Assembly (NCBI GenBank): GCA_037447655.1
Contig: JBBHKE010000916.1
Coordinates: 32,151-96,150 of the forward strand
Length of the DNA stretch: 64,000 nt
Source: Zygnema cylindricum
Lineage: Eukaryota > Streptophyta > Zygnematophyceae > Zygnematales > Zygnemataceae
Reading direction: 5' to 3'
Below the pieces are notes generated by a model. That model ran no database searches, was not told the DNA's origin, and was given only the letters and a program-made list of their open reading frames with translations. The first letter of the stretch is position 1; each line of letters starts with the position of its first letter. The position numbers were made by a program, and so were the translations under genes. Of this stretch, positions 12,248-26,208 are shown in pieces.

Positions 12248-13300
12248 GTAGCTAAAGCTTCCATGTGTTTTCTCGCGAGACTTTTATCTTTCAACTTGCA
12301 AATAATTGCTTCATATAGTATGGTCATGTACAATCATACAACACCAACTGATGGACCTCTACCGATGCACCTCCCAGTAAAACAACAACATGTCCGTTTT
12401 GCTTCTTTTGTAATGTAGACTATAAATGGATCCAACAAACGTCAAGCCCAATTGGTTGGTTTCAAACTTTCAACGTTTTCAACTTTCACCATTTGTAGTT
12501 TAAAAGGCTCTATTAGAATTGTGATTTTTTAGATCATGTGCATAAAACCATGCCGGAAAAATGCTTCCCTCCTATGGATATTTTTTAATATAGAAGAAAT
12601 CAACATGTAGACCAAGGGTGAGGTACACATGCTTGTTTTAAAAAACCAACACGAGAGGTGGAGAAGAGCTTGTAGGTCCTCTAACTTCGAAAGATCGTTG
12701 AGTGCAATCACATAAGAAGATGTCCAAAGACGAGTCTAAGGTCACTAAGATGTATAAAGCACGTGGTGTGGAGTTTTCAATCGGGTCACGCCATCTGTGT
12801 AAGCGTATTGGATGTCCTTCGAAGAACATTTCATCTCGAGTCGTGAGGTTTGTATGTAATATTATGAGTGAGAAACAAAAGATCAAATATATTATGTGAT
12901 AAGTATGTTATTTTGTATGTTTCTATTCCGTGCAAATCTACTCGAGGTCCGCAAATACCTTTGAATTGGAAGCGTCAAGGTGTATACGTGAGACTTAGTG
13001 TTTGAACTTATACATTGGTTCACTTACTACTATAACTTTTGCATCTCAAACCATATAATGTGTTGTTGCAAGCTCCAAACCATGCGAGCAACAAAGCAAA
13101 CTGAAACCATTCTCTTCAGTAGGTTGGGTTCGTTACGAATGCAGTACGATAAACTTAAGATACAGGGTTGGGAAAAGAAGAGACGTATGTGAATTCGTTC
13201 AAATATTGCAAAGAAGACAAATAAAACAAAAAAGAATGGTGTAGTTGCAAGTTAAGATCCAACTTTTCACCCTAAACAAGAGTGAAGTCAATGACGTGTG
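12248..13300. other. Intergenic stretch, no gene recognised
   Basis: AT-rich sequence. The longest frames (for example 12702-12899, plus) match no family I recognise and lack splice or codon support. Confidence 0.5.
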
Positions 13301-13305
13301 TCAAT

Positions 13306-14372
13306 TGCAACTCTGAGACCTCCATAGGACCTTAGAGTAAGCAGCTCACACGAAGCCTCTAGGATAACCCTGACCCCTTTGTCTTTCAACACGAATAACC
13401 GCCACCCTGGCAAAAAAAAAAACTCTGACCTCCTTCACCTTTGTGAAGGGAAGACTCCCTTGAGTCGATAGCAAAAATAATCTTTGAATTTGCTCCCTTG
13501 AGCAGTAAGTTATGTATGGTCAAAGTTGACCTTTTATACAGAAGCTCTCTGGGAGAGAGGGTCCTATCTACCAATTTTTCTAAGTCCTATCTCTCTATAA
13601 AACTCTATCTACTGGTGTACGGCACCAATCATATTACAATACCGTATACAAAAGTACAGCTGCCGTTGTACTTTATGTACGGATATTGTACGACATGGCC
13701 TTAATGTCGACACATGTCATATTCAGATTCGGTCCCGTAATCCCCGGAGATGCCGCGATCAAACGTTATCATGCCACGTGTCATCCGATGTGGCGATGAC
13801 CACAAACCGGCGAGAATCTCTTCCGCGATCTCGGCTTTCTTTTCGGCTATCCGATTGAATGCAGATTTCAATCGTAGCCGTTATAAATGATTGTGCGGTA
13901 TTTGTTTCGTAAAAGAAACAAAATGCGCTGTACTCGTTTATTATCCATACCAAAATTCGTACTTTTACATAACTGGATTTATGTATCCGTAAAGATCCGC
14001 CGTAAAATGAATTTTCCTACATGGCAATATTTAAATAAATATCAAACCTATTAGTATATAACTTTCTGCTTATACTTAACGGTTAAGGCTACTAGCTATC
14101 GGCATTTTAACGATCGGCAAATACTAAGATCAAATCCTGGTTCCAACATACTCCTTTTAGTAAATAAACATACCTATCTCTAAATCAACTAATTTATTTC
14201 CCGTAAACCTCTAGATAGCCTAGGTAGCCATGGCTCTAGCTTCCTCTCAAACTTCTCAGTGACTGGAACAAGTGTGGGAGTTGGAGAGAGAAGTTAGAGG
14301 TAGACTGCCTCGGCTTCTTTCTATATTCCAATTTAGACCTAGAAAATAATAAAAGAACCATCGATTTCTACA
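13306..14372 (-). repeat. 3' LTR of Copia copy 3
   Basis: About 1067 bp with TG...CA ends. A TATAAAAG box on the minus strand (13531-13538) is followed by the leader shared with the 5' LTR. Confidence 0.88.
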
Positions 14373-14385
14373 CTCCCTTTATTTT

Positions 14386-17300
14386 CTAGTCAATCTTTAA
14401 TTTTAGACCACACTTCTCCCTGCAGAAAACTAGTTTAGGGGAAGGCACAGGTTTGGTCATCATATCAACTACCATCTCACTATCTGGTCGGTACTCTAAA
14501 CTGATTATTTTGTTTTCTACTTTCTCTCTAACAAAGCTGAGTCTAATGTCCATGTGTTTTGCTTTAAAATGATGTTTAGGATTGGCAGAAATAGCGATTG
14601 TTGCCTGATTATCACAAAAAAAAAATTGCACACCACTCTTAAGGTGACCAAGCTCACCAAACAAAAACTTGGCCCACATCAATTCTTTTACAGCAGAGCA
14701 AGAGGCCATATACTCAGCCTCCATGGTGGACTGAGCAATAACCTTTTGTTGTTTGTTACTCCAACAGTAAGCCCCATCACCGACATATAATACATATCCA
14801 AAAGTACATCTCCCACTCGGAGCATCACCATAACTGGCATCAAACCAAGTAGTGATGTCAGTATTCTCCCCACCCAAATGCAATCATAGATCCCTAGTTC
14901 TTATCAAATATCTAAGGACTCTCATAGCTGCCTCCCAATCCTTCTTAGTGGGAGTATTTAGACTTCTACTCAGCACTCCTACAGTTGCAGCTAAATCCGG
15001 CCAGGCACAATTCATAAAATAGATTTGGCTTCCCACTACTTGCCTGTAAGGAATAGTCTGCATCAACTTCTGTTCTTCAGGACTTCATTCCTCGTCTAAG
15101 ACTATGACTCCTTCTTCCTCACTCCCCTCACTTCCCTTCCTTAACTCCATTAGAGTTGTAAAACTATTAGCAATATCCATCTGAAATTTTTATAGCATGT
15201 TCCCTATTGCTTCTTTTTGAGTTAATCTTATAATCTTTCTTTCTCGGTCTCTTTCTCCTTGAATTCCCAAAATATATTTTACTTCCCCCATATCGTTCAT
15301 TTTAAATCTCCCCTTTAGATCGGTTTTCAGTTTAATAATTTTTTCCATTGATTTACTTAAAACAAGCAAATCATTAACATAAATTGCAATAAATATAATA
15401 CCTTCCTCATCTTCAAAAAAATAGATTGAGTGATCTGAGCTGATCTGGATATATCCCAAACCGGTAAGAAACTCATCAAGTTTGTTATTCCATTGTCGAG
15501 GCGCCAATTTCAAACCGTAAAGGGGTTTAATCAGCCGACATACCTTGCTCTCCTCTCCTTCCTCCACAAATCCTTGGGTTGTCGCATGAAGATCTCCTCT
15601 TCCAATTCTCCATGCAAAAAGGTTGTCTTGAAGTCCATTTGGTGCACCTCCATGTCTTCCGTTGCTGCTAGACAGAGAAGTATGCGCACGGAGAGAAACA
15701 TGTCAACCGGGGCAAAGGTTTCCTCGTAATCGATTCATTCTTTCTGTGTAAATCCTTTTGCCACTAATCAGGCTTTGTAACACTCAATGGTGTTATCCTG
15801 GTTCAGTTTTAATTTGAAAACCCACTTATAACCGATTGGTTTTCCAAAAGGTGGACAATCCACCAGCTCCCAAGTATCGGCTGCCATAATTGAGGCCATC
15901 TCCTCATTGATGGCTGTCTTCCACCCGTTCTTTTCTAGACAAGTCATCGCCTCTCCATAAGTTTGAGGTTCATCTTGATGAGATATTTTTGTTACCTTGT
16001 TATTAACCTGTTTTTCTTGCAATCTTTTGCTACTTCTCCTTCCCCCCTCAAAATTTGTGGCCGGAATAGATGGTTCTCGTGGGTTCTTTCGAACAATCTC
16101 TACTTCTCCCCTTTCCCTTGATTCCGAATAAATTTCCATCACATCTTCCGCTTCGGGTAGAGTTGTCACTGGAGTTTCCGCAGCCGAGTCCTTTTCAGTC
16201 TGATTTGTACCTGCAAGAATGTCATCTTCTCTAAAACCTGAATAGTTAGGAAGCTCAAAGTCATCGGAATTTTTTGACTCAAATCTGATTTTTACTGACT
16301 TTGTGTACTTGAAGGGATCCACAGACTTTCCTTCATCCATAACTACTAGATGTTTTACTAAGATTATATCTTCCCTTTTTAGATCTTAAACTCTATATCC
16401 TTTAACATCCTCATCCTATCCTAATAAGTATCCCAATTTTCCTTTAGGATCTAGCTTCCAATTAGAGCAATTTGTATCTAGACTGAATGCTTGACAGCCG
16501 AAAACCTTAAAGTGAGATATGTCTGATTTTCGGCCAGTCCATCTCTCATAAGGTGTTTGATCTTTTATAGTTGAGGTAAGAACTCTATTTTTGAGGTAAT
16601 TAGCATAGTTCATTGCTTCTGCCCAAAACCTTTTTCTTATCATTTATCCAACAACATACTTCTAACACTATCACTTAGTGTCCTATTTAATCCTTCAACT
16701 ACCCCATTCTTTTCCCGGTTTTCTAGAACTGTCTTTTGGTGTTGAACTCCATCTTCCCTCATAAAATCCTCAAACTGGTTAGAAGTATACTCTCCACCAC
16801 TGTCACTCCTTACTCATTTGATTGGAGTTTCATGGAGTTTTTCGCTCCATGCTTTATATTGTCTAAAACAATCTTGAGCTTTTGACTTGTTTTTCAAAAA
16901 ATACACCCTGGAATACCGAGACCATTCATCATTGAAAGTCAACATAAATCTCTTCCCCCCCGGTGAGGGCACTTTGGCCGGTCCTCAAATACCTGTGTGA
17001 ACTAAATCTATAATTTTTTCTCCCCTATAGGTGGCTGTTTTGGGAAAGGGCAACCTGTGTGCTTTACCTTGAGCATATCCACTACAATCACTTAGATTCT
17101 CACTCTCACTGTACTGAATTCCTTTCACCACTCCCATCTTTTTCATCTCTCTTAGCTTATCTAGATTCACATGCCCAGGTATCTTATGCCACATCAATAT
17201 ATCATGAACACCAGAATAATAAAGTTTTTTCTTTTCATTGCTTAAAATCAGCCTAAATATCCCTTGGCTACATTTTTCGGCGGTGAAATAAACTTCCTCC

Positions 17301-18740
17301 TCAAAACAAGCAGAAAGGACTCCTTTCCTAGTGCTATTATCAAAACCCTTATCATCTAATACACACGTAGAGATGAGGTTTTTGTTCAACTCCGGAATAA
17401 ACAATACATTGGAGAATGTAAATATGGATGTCTTTCCTTCTACCAACACTTTCAGATCTATCGATCCTATAAGAGTAGTAGTGACTATCCTCCCATCCGC
17501 GTACTCTATCTTTACGGTGGGAATCTTTCTTATCTTAGTGAATTGGTGTTTATCTTTACACATGTGCATGGAGGCACCTAAATCTACAATCCAGCCTGCT
17601 TCACCTTTCAATCCACCCAAAGCACATTTCTTCTTTCGTGGAATTTCTACCTCGTTTGTCGCTTCCAACTCCTCATTCAATAGGAGCTCATCGTCCTCGT
17701 CTTCCGATTCCACCTCATCTACCTGTGTCATAAGGGCCTTTTTCTTTCCTCTCGGGGTTCCATCGGTTTGCCCCTCCTTTAACCGAAGCTCGATTAGCTT
17801 AGTGCACTCCGCCATATAGTGCCCTGGTTTCTTATAAAAATGACATAAACCCTTGGGAGCCTTTGGTCCGAACTCGTCCGTCTGATTTTTCTGCTCCCCC
17901 CTCCGTAATTTTCGACCGGTCTCAGGGAATCCTTGTTCCTCCAGTCGTTCCCAGCTGCCAAGGCTTGCCCACTCTTTCGTCCCTTTCGGATCTCAATTGT
18001 ATTCTCCCGAACAAGAATCATTCCTACCACTGAGTTCCATATCCACCTTGAGTCCGGGAAGTTTTCCACACGGTTGACTATGTTCTCGAACTCATCGGGT
18101 TACTTCATCAATCGACAGTTAACCTTTTTTTTTCACTAAAATCTTTTCGTGTACTCTTTAGCTCCATGAAAAGTGTAGCAAGCTCATTGCAAAAATCCAA
18201 CATCTTCCCCCCTTTGTATACATACTCCTTAACTTTCTGATCTGCCAGCTGTTGTTGCTGAATCGTACCACTTCGGTACATCTCAATGAGTGCCATCCAA
18301 AGATCGGATGCCCTTTCTACCTGCAAATGAGGACATGCAAGTCCTTGAGTAAGATGGCGGAGGATGAAGTGCTTTGCCGCCATATTGTTGAAGTCCCAGG
18401 TATCAGTATCATTCTCCTCGTTCGTCGGAATAGGTTACATGAATGCCGAACCAGTTGCTATTGGTGTGGTCGGCTCCTTCTCTTTTCTTTTGTCCACCAC
18501 CTCTCCTTCCTTTGTCTCCTCCGTTGAAGATGGATTTACATCTCTAGTGAATCTGCCTCTTGTAAACCTTGGAGGTATCCTAAGACTGGATGGACGCCTC
18601 ACCTGTCCACTCACTATTCCCCAAAACCGTTTCTCACATAGAGCTCATGTCATCATAGTTTCCCATTATATGAAGCCAACTCCATTGAATATGGGCACCC
18701 TAGATGGTGGGCCCATAACCTGCAACTCCGAGACCTCCAT
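14386..18740 (-). pseudogene. Copia copy 3 gag-pol, inactivated
   Basis: Gag starts at 18740 (MEVSELQVMGPPSRVPIF). Zinc knuckle near 17820-17860 reads CHFYKKPGHYMAEC, with the second Cys replaced by Tyr. Protease near 17570-17600 reads VDLGASMHMC, so the catalytic DSG has become DLG. GAG-pre-integrase and integrase follow at about 16400-17200, then reverse transcriptase at 15190-15567 with YVND in place of the YVDD box, and RNase H at 14386-14883 (STMEAEYMASCSAVKELMW, CDNQATIAISANPKH) ending in a stop before the purine tract. Several frameshifts and stops separate the blocks. Protease, RT and nucleocapsid all carry key-residue lesions, so autonomous activity is excluded. Confidence 0.9.
18706..18720 (-). 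other. Primer-binding site of Copia copy 3 (half initiator tRNA-Met)
   Basis: Minus strand GGTTATGGGCCCACC directly after the LTR's CA. All 15 bases are complementary to the anticodon arm of plant initiator tRNA-Met. This is the internal, half-tRNA priming arrangement known from Drosophila copia and yeast Ty5. It is translated in frame as VMGPP within gag. Confidence 0.8.
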
Positions 18741-19785
18741 AGGACCTCACAGTAAGCAGCTCACACGAAGCCTCTAGGATAACCCTGACCCCTTTGTCTT
18801 TCAACACGAATAACCGCCACCCTGGCGAAAAAAAACTTTGACCACCTTCACCTTTGTGAAGGGAAGACTCCCCTGAGTCGATATTAAAAATAATCTTTGA
18901 ATTTGCTCCCCTGAGCAGTAAGTTATGTAGGGTCAAAGTTGACCTTTTATACAGAAGCTCTTTGGGAGAGAGGGTCCTATCTACCAATTTTTATAAGTTC
19001 TATCTCTCTCTAAAACTCTATCTACTAGTGCACTGCACCAATCATATTACACTACCGTACACAAAAGTACAACTGCAGGTGTACTTTATGTACGAATATT
19101 GTACGACATGGCCTTAATGTCGACACATGTCATATCTGGATTCGGTTCTGTAATCCTCGGAGATGCCGCGATCCAACGTAATCGTGCCACGTGTCATCCG
19201 ATATGGCGATGACCACAAACCGTCGAGAATCTCTTCCGCGATCTCGGATTCCTTTTCGGCCGTCCAATTGAATGCAAATTTCAATCGTAGCCATCATAAA
19301 TGCTTGTGCGGTATTTGTTTTGTAAAAGAAACAAAATGGGCGGTACTCGTTTCTTATCCATACCGAAATCCGTACTTTTACATAACTGGATCTATGTATT
19401 AGTAAAGTTTCGCCGTTAAATGAATTTTCCTACGTTGCAACATTTAAATAAATATCAAACCTATTAGTGTATAACTTCATGCTTATACTTAACGGTTAAG
19501 GCTACCGGCTATCGCCGTTTTGACGATCGGCAGTTACCAAAATCAAATCCTGGTTCCGACATACTCCTTTTAGTAAATAAACTTACATATCTGTAAATCA
19601 ACTAATTTATTTCCCGTAAACCTCTAGATAGCCTAGGTAGCCATGGCTCTAGCTTCCTCTCCAACTTCTCAGTGACTGCAACAAGTGTGGGAGTTGGAGA
19701 GAGAAGTTAGAGGTAGACTGCCTCGACTTCTTTCTATATTCCAATTTAGACCTAGAAAATAATAAAAGAACCATCGATTTCTACA
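18721..19785 (-). repeat. 5' LTR of Copia copy 3
   Basis: About 1065 bp, with a TATAAAAG promoter box on the minus strand (18943-18950). The LTR includes the gag ATG (18740), so U5 encodes the first gag residues. Confidence 0.88.
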
Positions 19786-19790
19786 TCGAT

Positions 19791-20811
19791 TAAATGGATT
19801 ACCTCATGAAGGTTGTTGAAGTTAACGATGGTTACGTGATAGACAACATGCTACCGCTCCCGTGAATGACTTTCGTGATGTGGGAAAAGACGAAAGTAAC
19901 TTGTTTTTGGAGCCCAACCTTTCTAATTAAACGAGTAAGAAAAAAAAATTGTTGAAACATTAACAAACTATTGTTTACTTTAGAGACCACATAAACCCAA
20001 ATAAGACTACTACCCATAAGAATTGATGATAGAGGCTAACAGAGCCCCAACCCTTAGGTAAGTTGTTGGAGATATGATGGAGTAAGTGTTGTTGATATGT
20101 TGGTCGTATGATTGAAACTGTCAAGCTGAGACCCCCAAAACTTTTCGTCAAAAGCTTGGAAGATTTTCTCCACTATACTAAGTTGAAGATTGACAATTTT
20201 TACGTGTGAAAAAAGACGTAGTTCTCGTAAGATATACCCTATCTCGTGAAGTACGTTCGAGGGAATTGGAAAAGTGCTTCGTCATTCATGAGGTATTGTA
20301 AGCTGTGTCAGATAATAAAACTGTATAGTACTTTTCCTTCCCATGAAAGCTTAGGAATGGAATATTTGATGGATATTTTTGAGTTCCATTCTAAAATTCG
20401 AGATGAAATGACGCGCAATTGCTTAGGGTACGATACACTAAGATTTCCAAATTAAAATCGGTCGGTGTGAAACATATTTGACGATTTTAAATATACGATC
20501 TTAACTTACGTGGTACAACTCAATTTAGAACACCTGGTTCACAAGCTCTACGCTATGGAACATCGTTCAAAATTTAACGCCCTTAATGTTGGCCGTGCAA
20601 TTACTGCATCCCCTCATGGAACACAAGCCTAACACTGTTGGCGATACAAAGGTATTCCGTACTGTAATGTTGATTCCTGTTTCGCTAAACTGCAAAACCG
20701 CCCATGGACCCTCACTCTAAAGCTTTCAAACTCCATATTTTGACCTAAACAGTTTGGCTACAGTTCCTCAATGGCTCCACCTCCTCTTTTCTGAACCCTC
20801 GCTCTACGTCC
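19791..20811. other. Intergenic region upstream of the pseudouridine synthase gene
   Basis: No gene or clear repeat boundary is seen. It should contain the promoter and 5' UTR of the gene starting at 20812. No convincing TATA box is evident. Confidence 0.5.
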
Positions 20812-23800
20812 ATGGACACGGATGCTGCTGCCACGTGTCCTTCCAAGCGCAAACGAATAGAGCATGATCATCTAGGGAGTAGTCACCCTGACGCTATTGC
20901 CACTGAAGCAATCGAACACGTGGCGTCAAGTAAGGAGATTCCTGCACTGCATTCTGGTATGCCGGGAGTGTCAGGAAATGCCACGTGGCAGCCTGTACGG
21001 CAGCGGTACCTGCTGACGGTGGAGTACGTTGGAACCGGATTTTCCGGCTGGCAAAAGCAGGAGAGTCGACGGACCGTACAGGGCGTCCTGGAGGTGCGCC
21101 ACGTGGCAAGCTTGTGGATCAGGTGACTCTATGAGATGTGGTCTGGTAGAGAGGATGGGGAGGAGAGGAGGAGAGAAGCTGGGGGGGAAGAGAGGGAGAA
21201 GGAGGAGAGAGGGAGGAGAGGGAGGAGAGGAGGAAGCGATGACGTGAGATAGAGAGAGGGAGAGAGGGGGAGGAGGGAGAGAGGGGGAGGAGGGAGAGAG
21301 GGGTGGGAGAGACTGGAGGAGGAAAGAACAGAGGAAGGAGAGGGATGGAGGGAGAAGAGAGAGAGAGGGAGGAGAGGGGGAGACAGGGAGGAGAGGTAGA
21401 GGGAGAGGGAGGGGGAAACGAAAGTTGGAGCAATGGGGTGAGATAGAGAGAGGAAAATTGAAAAAGGAAATGGAGGCAGAGTGATTATGGGAAAGGGGGA
21501 AAGAGGAGTTAAGGAGGATGGGAGGGAGAGATTACTCATTCTCATTTTGATTTTTGACTTTTGCAGAAAGCTTTTGAAAAGTTTATCGGAACACCGGTCC
21601 AAATATGGGGCTCTAGTCGTACGGTAAGATTTTTTACACAATTTTTAAATTTTGGTGGTTTGAGCTTCTGATTTTTTTTTTTTCAAGTCCATATATGTTT
21701 TGTCTCTATTGTTACACAATATTTTCGACCAGTGTTTTGTGGTACAGACTCCCCAGGTATTTAGGTTTTTTGGAGTTGTTTTGCGTTTTTTAAGGGGATT
21801 TTTGAGGGCGTTTAAGCCTTGGTATCCCTTAAAAGACCCTGTTTTTTTGTATTTGTGAAGATGAAGAAACCTTATTGCCTTGACATCGTTCGAATTGATG
21901 TTGTTCCTTTGAGGATTTAGGTCAATAAATATCGTGACCCAAACAATTGAATTAATGACAATTGAACAAATGAACAATTACAATTCTCATTACTGTTACA
22001 ATTGAATTACATTTGGCATACAATTGAACTACAGTTGAATTACATTTGTGGTACAAATGCATTACTATTGAGTTAGTGGAACAATTGAAGTTCCTGAATA
22101 TACAAATTGCTTGCTATCAAGATGCCTTTTCATTTTTTGAAGTTTTTTTTCATAGTTTCCGGATACTAAAGCATGGACCGTAAGAGGTATTGATCACACT
22201 TTATTTTGAATTGCTGCAAGGGGGAAAAAAAAACACTTAGTTAGGTTAGGACTGTTTTGAACTTAAGGATTGTATTTCTGGTCGAAATGACATGGACGAT
22301 TGTGAACCGCGAAATGAATTGGCGTTATGACAAAAACAATCAGTATTAGTAATGTATTTTGTGTACAGAGTGCAAAAACAGTTGGGACGAATAAGGGTAA
22401 ATTAACGCTAATAGCACTTCACAGTATAGTTGGTGAAGTTTTTTGACATTTAGACGTGAACGAGTGTGGTCCAAAGTAATTAGTGCGCAAGCAATCAGTT
22501 GTTAGTAAGTAATCACTAACTACTAATTAGTCAATCATAGGAGTTCGTTAACATAATTAGTGGCTGGGAAACAAGTGGACAAAAAGTGTTCACACAGGCA
22601 CATTCATTGTGACATGAATTGGAGTGGACCATACTGCTGCAATATTGTAAATGTTGAACTTAACCCCCTGGTTCAAGCTTGTTTATTTTTTTGTTTGAAG
22701 ATTGAACAAGCAATGTCTGATGAAAGTCCTAAGTTTTTGCTGTTTTTGTGGAGTTTTTGGTAGTTGTCCACATTTGTCAAGTTTACAGGTTGTTTCATTT
22801 TAAATATTTATATGAATATCAAATGATTGATTGCGTCTTGCTTCCTAACAACAAACTGATGTATAAGTTAAGGTTAGAAATTGATACTTTGCAACTATCA
22901 CCAACACAAGCCCGATAAGTTCAATATAATTTGTACAAAAGTAGTAGGCAATACAAAGCTTGTATAATTGTTTTTGAATGAAAAAATATTTTGAAAGTAC
23001 GATCTACATTGTAATAATGTGTCAAAATTATAATGGTTATAAACTTTACAGGTATGTCGGATTTTACCGTGTCAATATTTTCCCAACCTTTCCAACAAAA
23101 TGAGCTGAGTTTGTTTTGAAGTCTCATGGCCGATTATTTTTGCCACTTATACACTTTGTCTTGAAATCGTTCCGTAAATCAGATGTTTGCCGGAATTTTT
23201 ATCGTAAAACTTGTCGGTTGATTATATAAGTTTCATCATTTGTGGTATTATGGGTACACCGTGTATCGTTATTAGCGTTGATGACTATACATTTGTACCC
23301 CCTTTTTATAACTTCAAACCTAAAATAGTGTTTAATATTGTTTACACATTTCTATTGCATTTATATGGATACAGGATACAGGTGTACATGCTCTCGGAAA
23401 CACATGTCACGCTGACGTGGAGAGAACAAGCAAACGAAAACCTGGTCAACAGGTGATTGACTTGACGGAACCAGAATTTAGGTCTGCATGTTACTGTTTC
23501 TTTTCTAAGTTTAATTTCTTTGTTATTTTTTCCGTCGGATAGGATGTATTGTTATGAATCCAGATTTTTTGTCCCTTTCTGGAGCCTTCTTACTTTCTGA
23601 AAAGCTCTCAGTCAATAATCGTCTAATCATGATAATATGACAACTTTTTTTTTTGGTCACTTTTTTATCGAACTTTTGGCTGTTTGTCTTATTTTGGCTG
23701 AAATCGGTCCAAATTTCTATTGCGATATTTTGATTCGTTAGTACCATTGTACATTTCTGGTTTTATGAGCTTCATTTATCAAACTTTTTTTTTTTACCGT

Positions 23801-26118
23801 CTCGCAAACCCCTTTCATAAACCTGATCCTCAATAATTCTACTTGTAATAAAATTGTCTCAATTGACACAAAAAAGACTGTTTTTTTTTCCTTTTTAACA
23901 GATTCCTCCTCATGAACCAGCGGTGGTGAAAAAAGCGCTAAATCATTTCCTCCAAGTGTGAACCAATTGCTTTCCTTGATACCCTTTAATCCTCGTTAAG
24001 GAATTAAGAAAGTTGCCTCGTTTTAAGGTACACTGTCCACTGCTATTAGTGTTAGACAATTTTCGGGCACTCAAACGTCTTTAACTTTATTGACAACTGC
24101 TGGTTTTTTTTTTTGTTAAAGGCGTGATCGAAAGGTGAATGTCTCACCTTTTAATCATGATGTCACGATTGAAAATCGGAAAACTCTGTCTTGAGAAAAA
24201 GTAATTTTGAGTGCTCGAAAATTGTTTAACAAAACTAGCGATGTGCAGTTAAAACAATGAATAGCAATGTTTTTTTGCCACTTAAAACACCGTTCCTCCG
24301 TGCACACCTGTGGGATTATCAATCTGACGGTTGCCAAGGAAAGGTAAGGACCTTTCCTTCTGATTGGCGGTATCCAAACAGAAATTGACATGTGTGCACG
24401 GAGAAAATTTGATTAAAGAGGTGGGAAAAACATTGACGCTAATATCGATTTAAGGTGTAGTCTCCAAAGTGTAATTAATGTTGTCAACTTAGGGAAAAAA
24501 AACACTTGTGATCTTCTCAATGAGTGTCAGGAATTGGGTTTCTAGAAATGAAAATAAAGTACCAAGCGTTTACAGTTGAGGGTTTAAATGTTGTTAGCGT
24601 CCCCTTTTTTATTTTGGAGACAACTTATACCATTCAGTAAAACGGAAACAAAAATAAATGTGAAGAATCATTTGCATATTAGATAATAAATAAAAGATTG
24701 CTTCACATTCCTGGCCTTCACTCCTCTCTTAGTCTCTATACATTTGTATCCTCACCGCTTTCCATCACCACTAAAACCTTGTCAAATCTTATATTTTGAC
24801 TAAAATGTGAACTTATTGCGACATATTATCTAACATCCACAAAGTTGTGTAATTATTTAGTTCTTGAAACGGAGTACTAGCAGTTATTTTTTTACCAGGG
24901 GGACGGAGGAGACATGGCAGTAGTGGACGTCCGTTGTATTCCAGAAACATTTCACGCTCGATTTAATGCTTCAGAAAGAACGTAAGTTTTTAAAAAAAAA
25001 TTAATAGTAGAGTTTATCTGTTGAAGACTTAATGCCTCATTGCAGTAAGATCCTGAGAAGGGTTTTTGAACACTTAATGCCTCATTGCAGTAGAAAAAGT
25101 GGAGTTATTTTTTGAAGACTTAATTCCCAATTGTAATAATAAAACTTAAGCATCACATGCAACTACACAAAAGTGCAGGGATACAAATGTACTCGTTTTT
25201 TCACAGCATCAACATTCATTTTGCCATTTAATTTTGGCAAATCAGATACAAATCTGCCCATAAGTCAAGTATTGCTCTGTCTTCTGGTCAATTTCAGGGA
25301 AACAGACACAATGCATATCCTCACTTACATTTTTAATCCTCAAATTTTTTTTGGTATGTATTGGTGATTTTTTTTTTCCTGTTACCGGATACTTGACCAA
25401 ATATTGGGTAACATGACCAAAAATATGATCGAAACATCTCCGGAAAACTGTGAATGAGAATATGCTTTATGTCTCATGTTTAGCAATTGAATTTGAATTC
25501 TTTAGTGTTATTTTTTTTCCTTGTTGGTATATCCTACAGTTACTTTTATCGACTTCTTGTCAGTAAGGATCCCCCGACCATTTTCGAGAGACAGCGAGCC
25601 TGGCATGTGACACAAGATCTGGACCTCAAGGCAATGCAGGTAAAAATATCCACTCTAATTAGTGTGGGAAAATCGACCCTATGGATTTCAGTTCGAAAGT
25701 GCGGAAAAGGAGGACATGCTTACGTTTTTATTTTACGTTTTTTATTTGAGTTTTACGGAAGTGAATGAGAGCTGAATTGCATTTGCCCTTAGGGAAGTTT
25801 GAGTTGAGCAGTTATAGTATGTTGTCATGTTGTTTGAATTTTAGAACTATGGTAGGGATAGGAAGATAGTATGGTCCATGGCATATCATGTATGATGCAT
25901 CAAATTGCTTTCGCTTACGCTTGTTGTTAACCAATTTTAAAGTTCAGAATTACTGTCGTTACAACTAATTTCTTTATGTCGCCTCAAAATAATAGAACCA
26001 ATATTATCCACACATAGGGCAGCTTGTCAGAAAGGACATTGTTTTTCCAAATTAGTTATGGATTCTTATCTGTCGTCTCTACACGTTTTTCACTTAACAA
26101 AAGAATATACAATTTACA

Positions 26119-26208
<90 letters not shown>

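Larger units (their letters stand above)
13306..19785 (-). mobile_element. Copia retrotransposon copy 3, full length
   Basis: About 6.48 kb on the minus strand with 5' LTR 18721-19785, primer-binding site, gag-pol, a purine-rich tract just before the 3' LTR (minus AAATAAAGGGAG at 14373-14384) and 3' LTR 13306-14372. LTR ends are TGTAGAAATC and TTGCA. Target duplication is TCAAT (13301-13305) against TCGAT (19786-19790), one mismatch. Both LTRs are alike with scattered substitutions and small indels, so it is not a very recent insertion. Confidence 0.92.
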
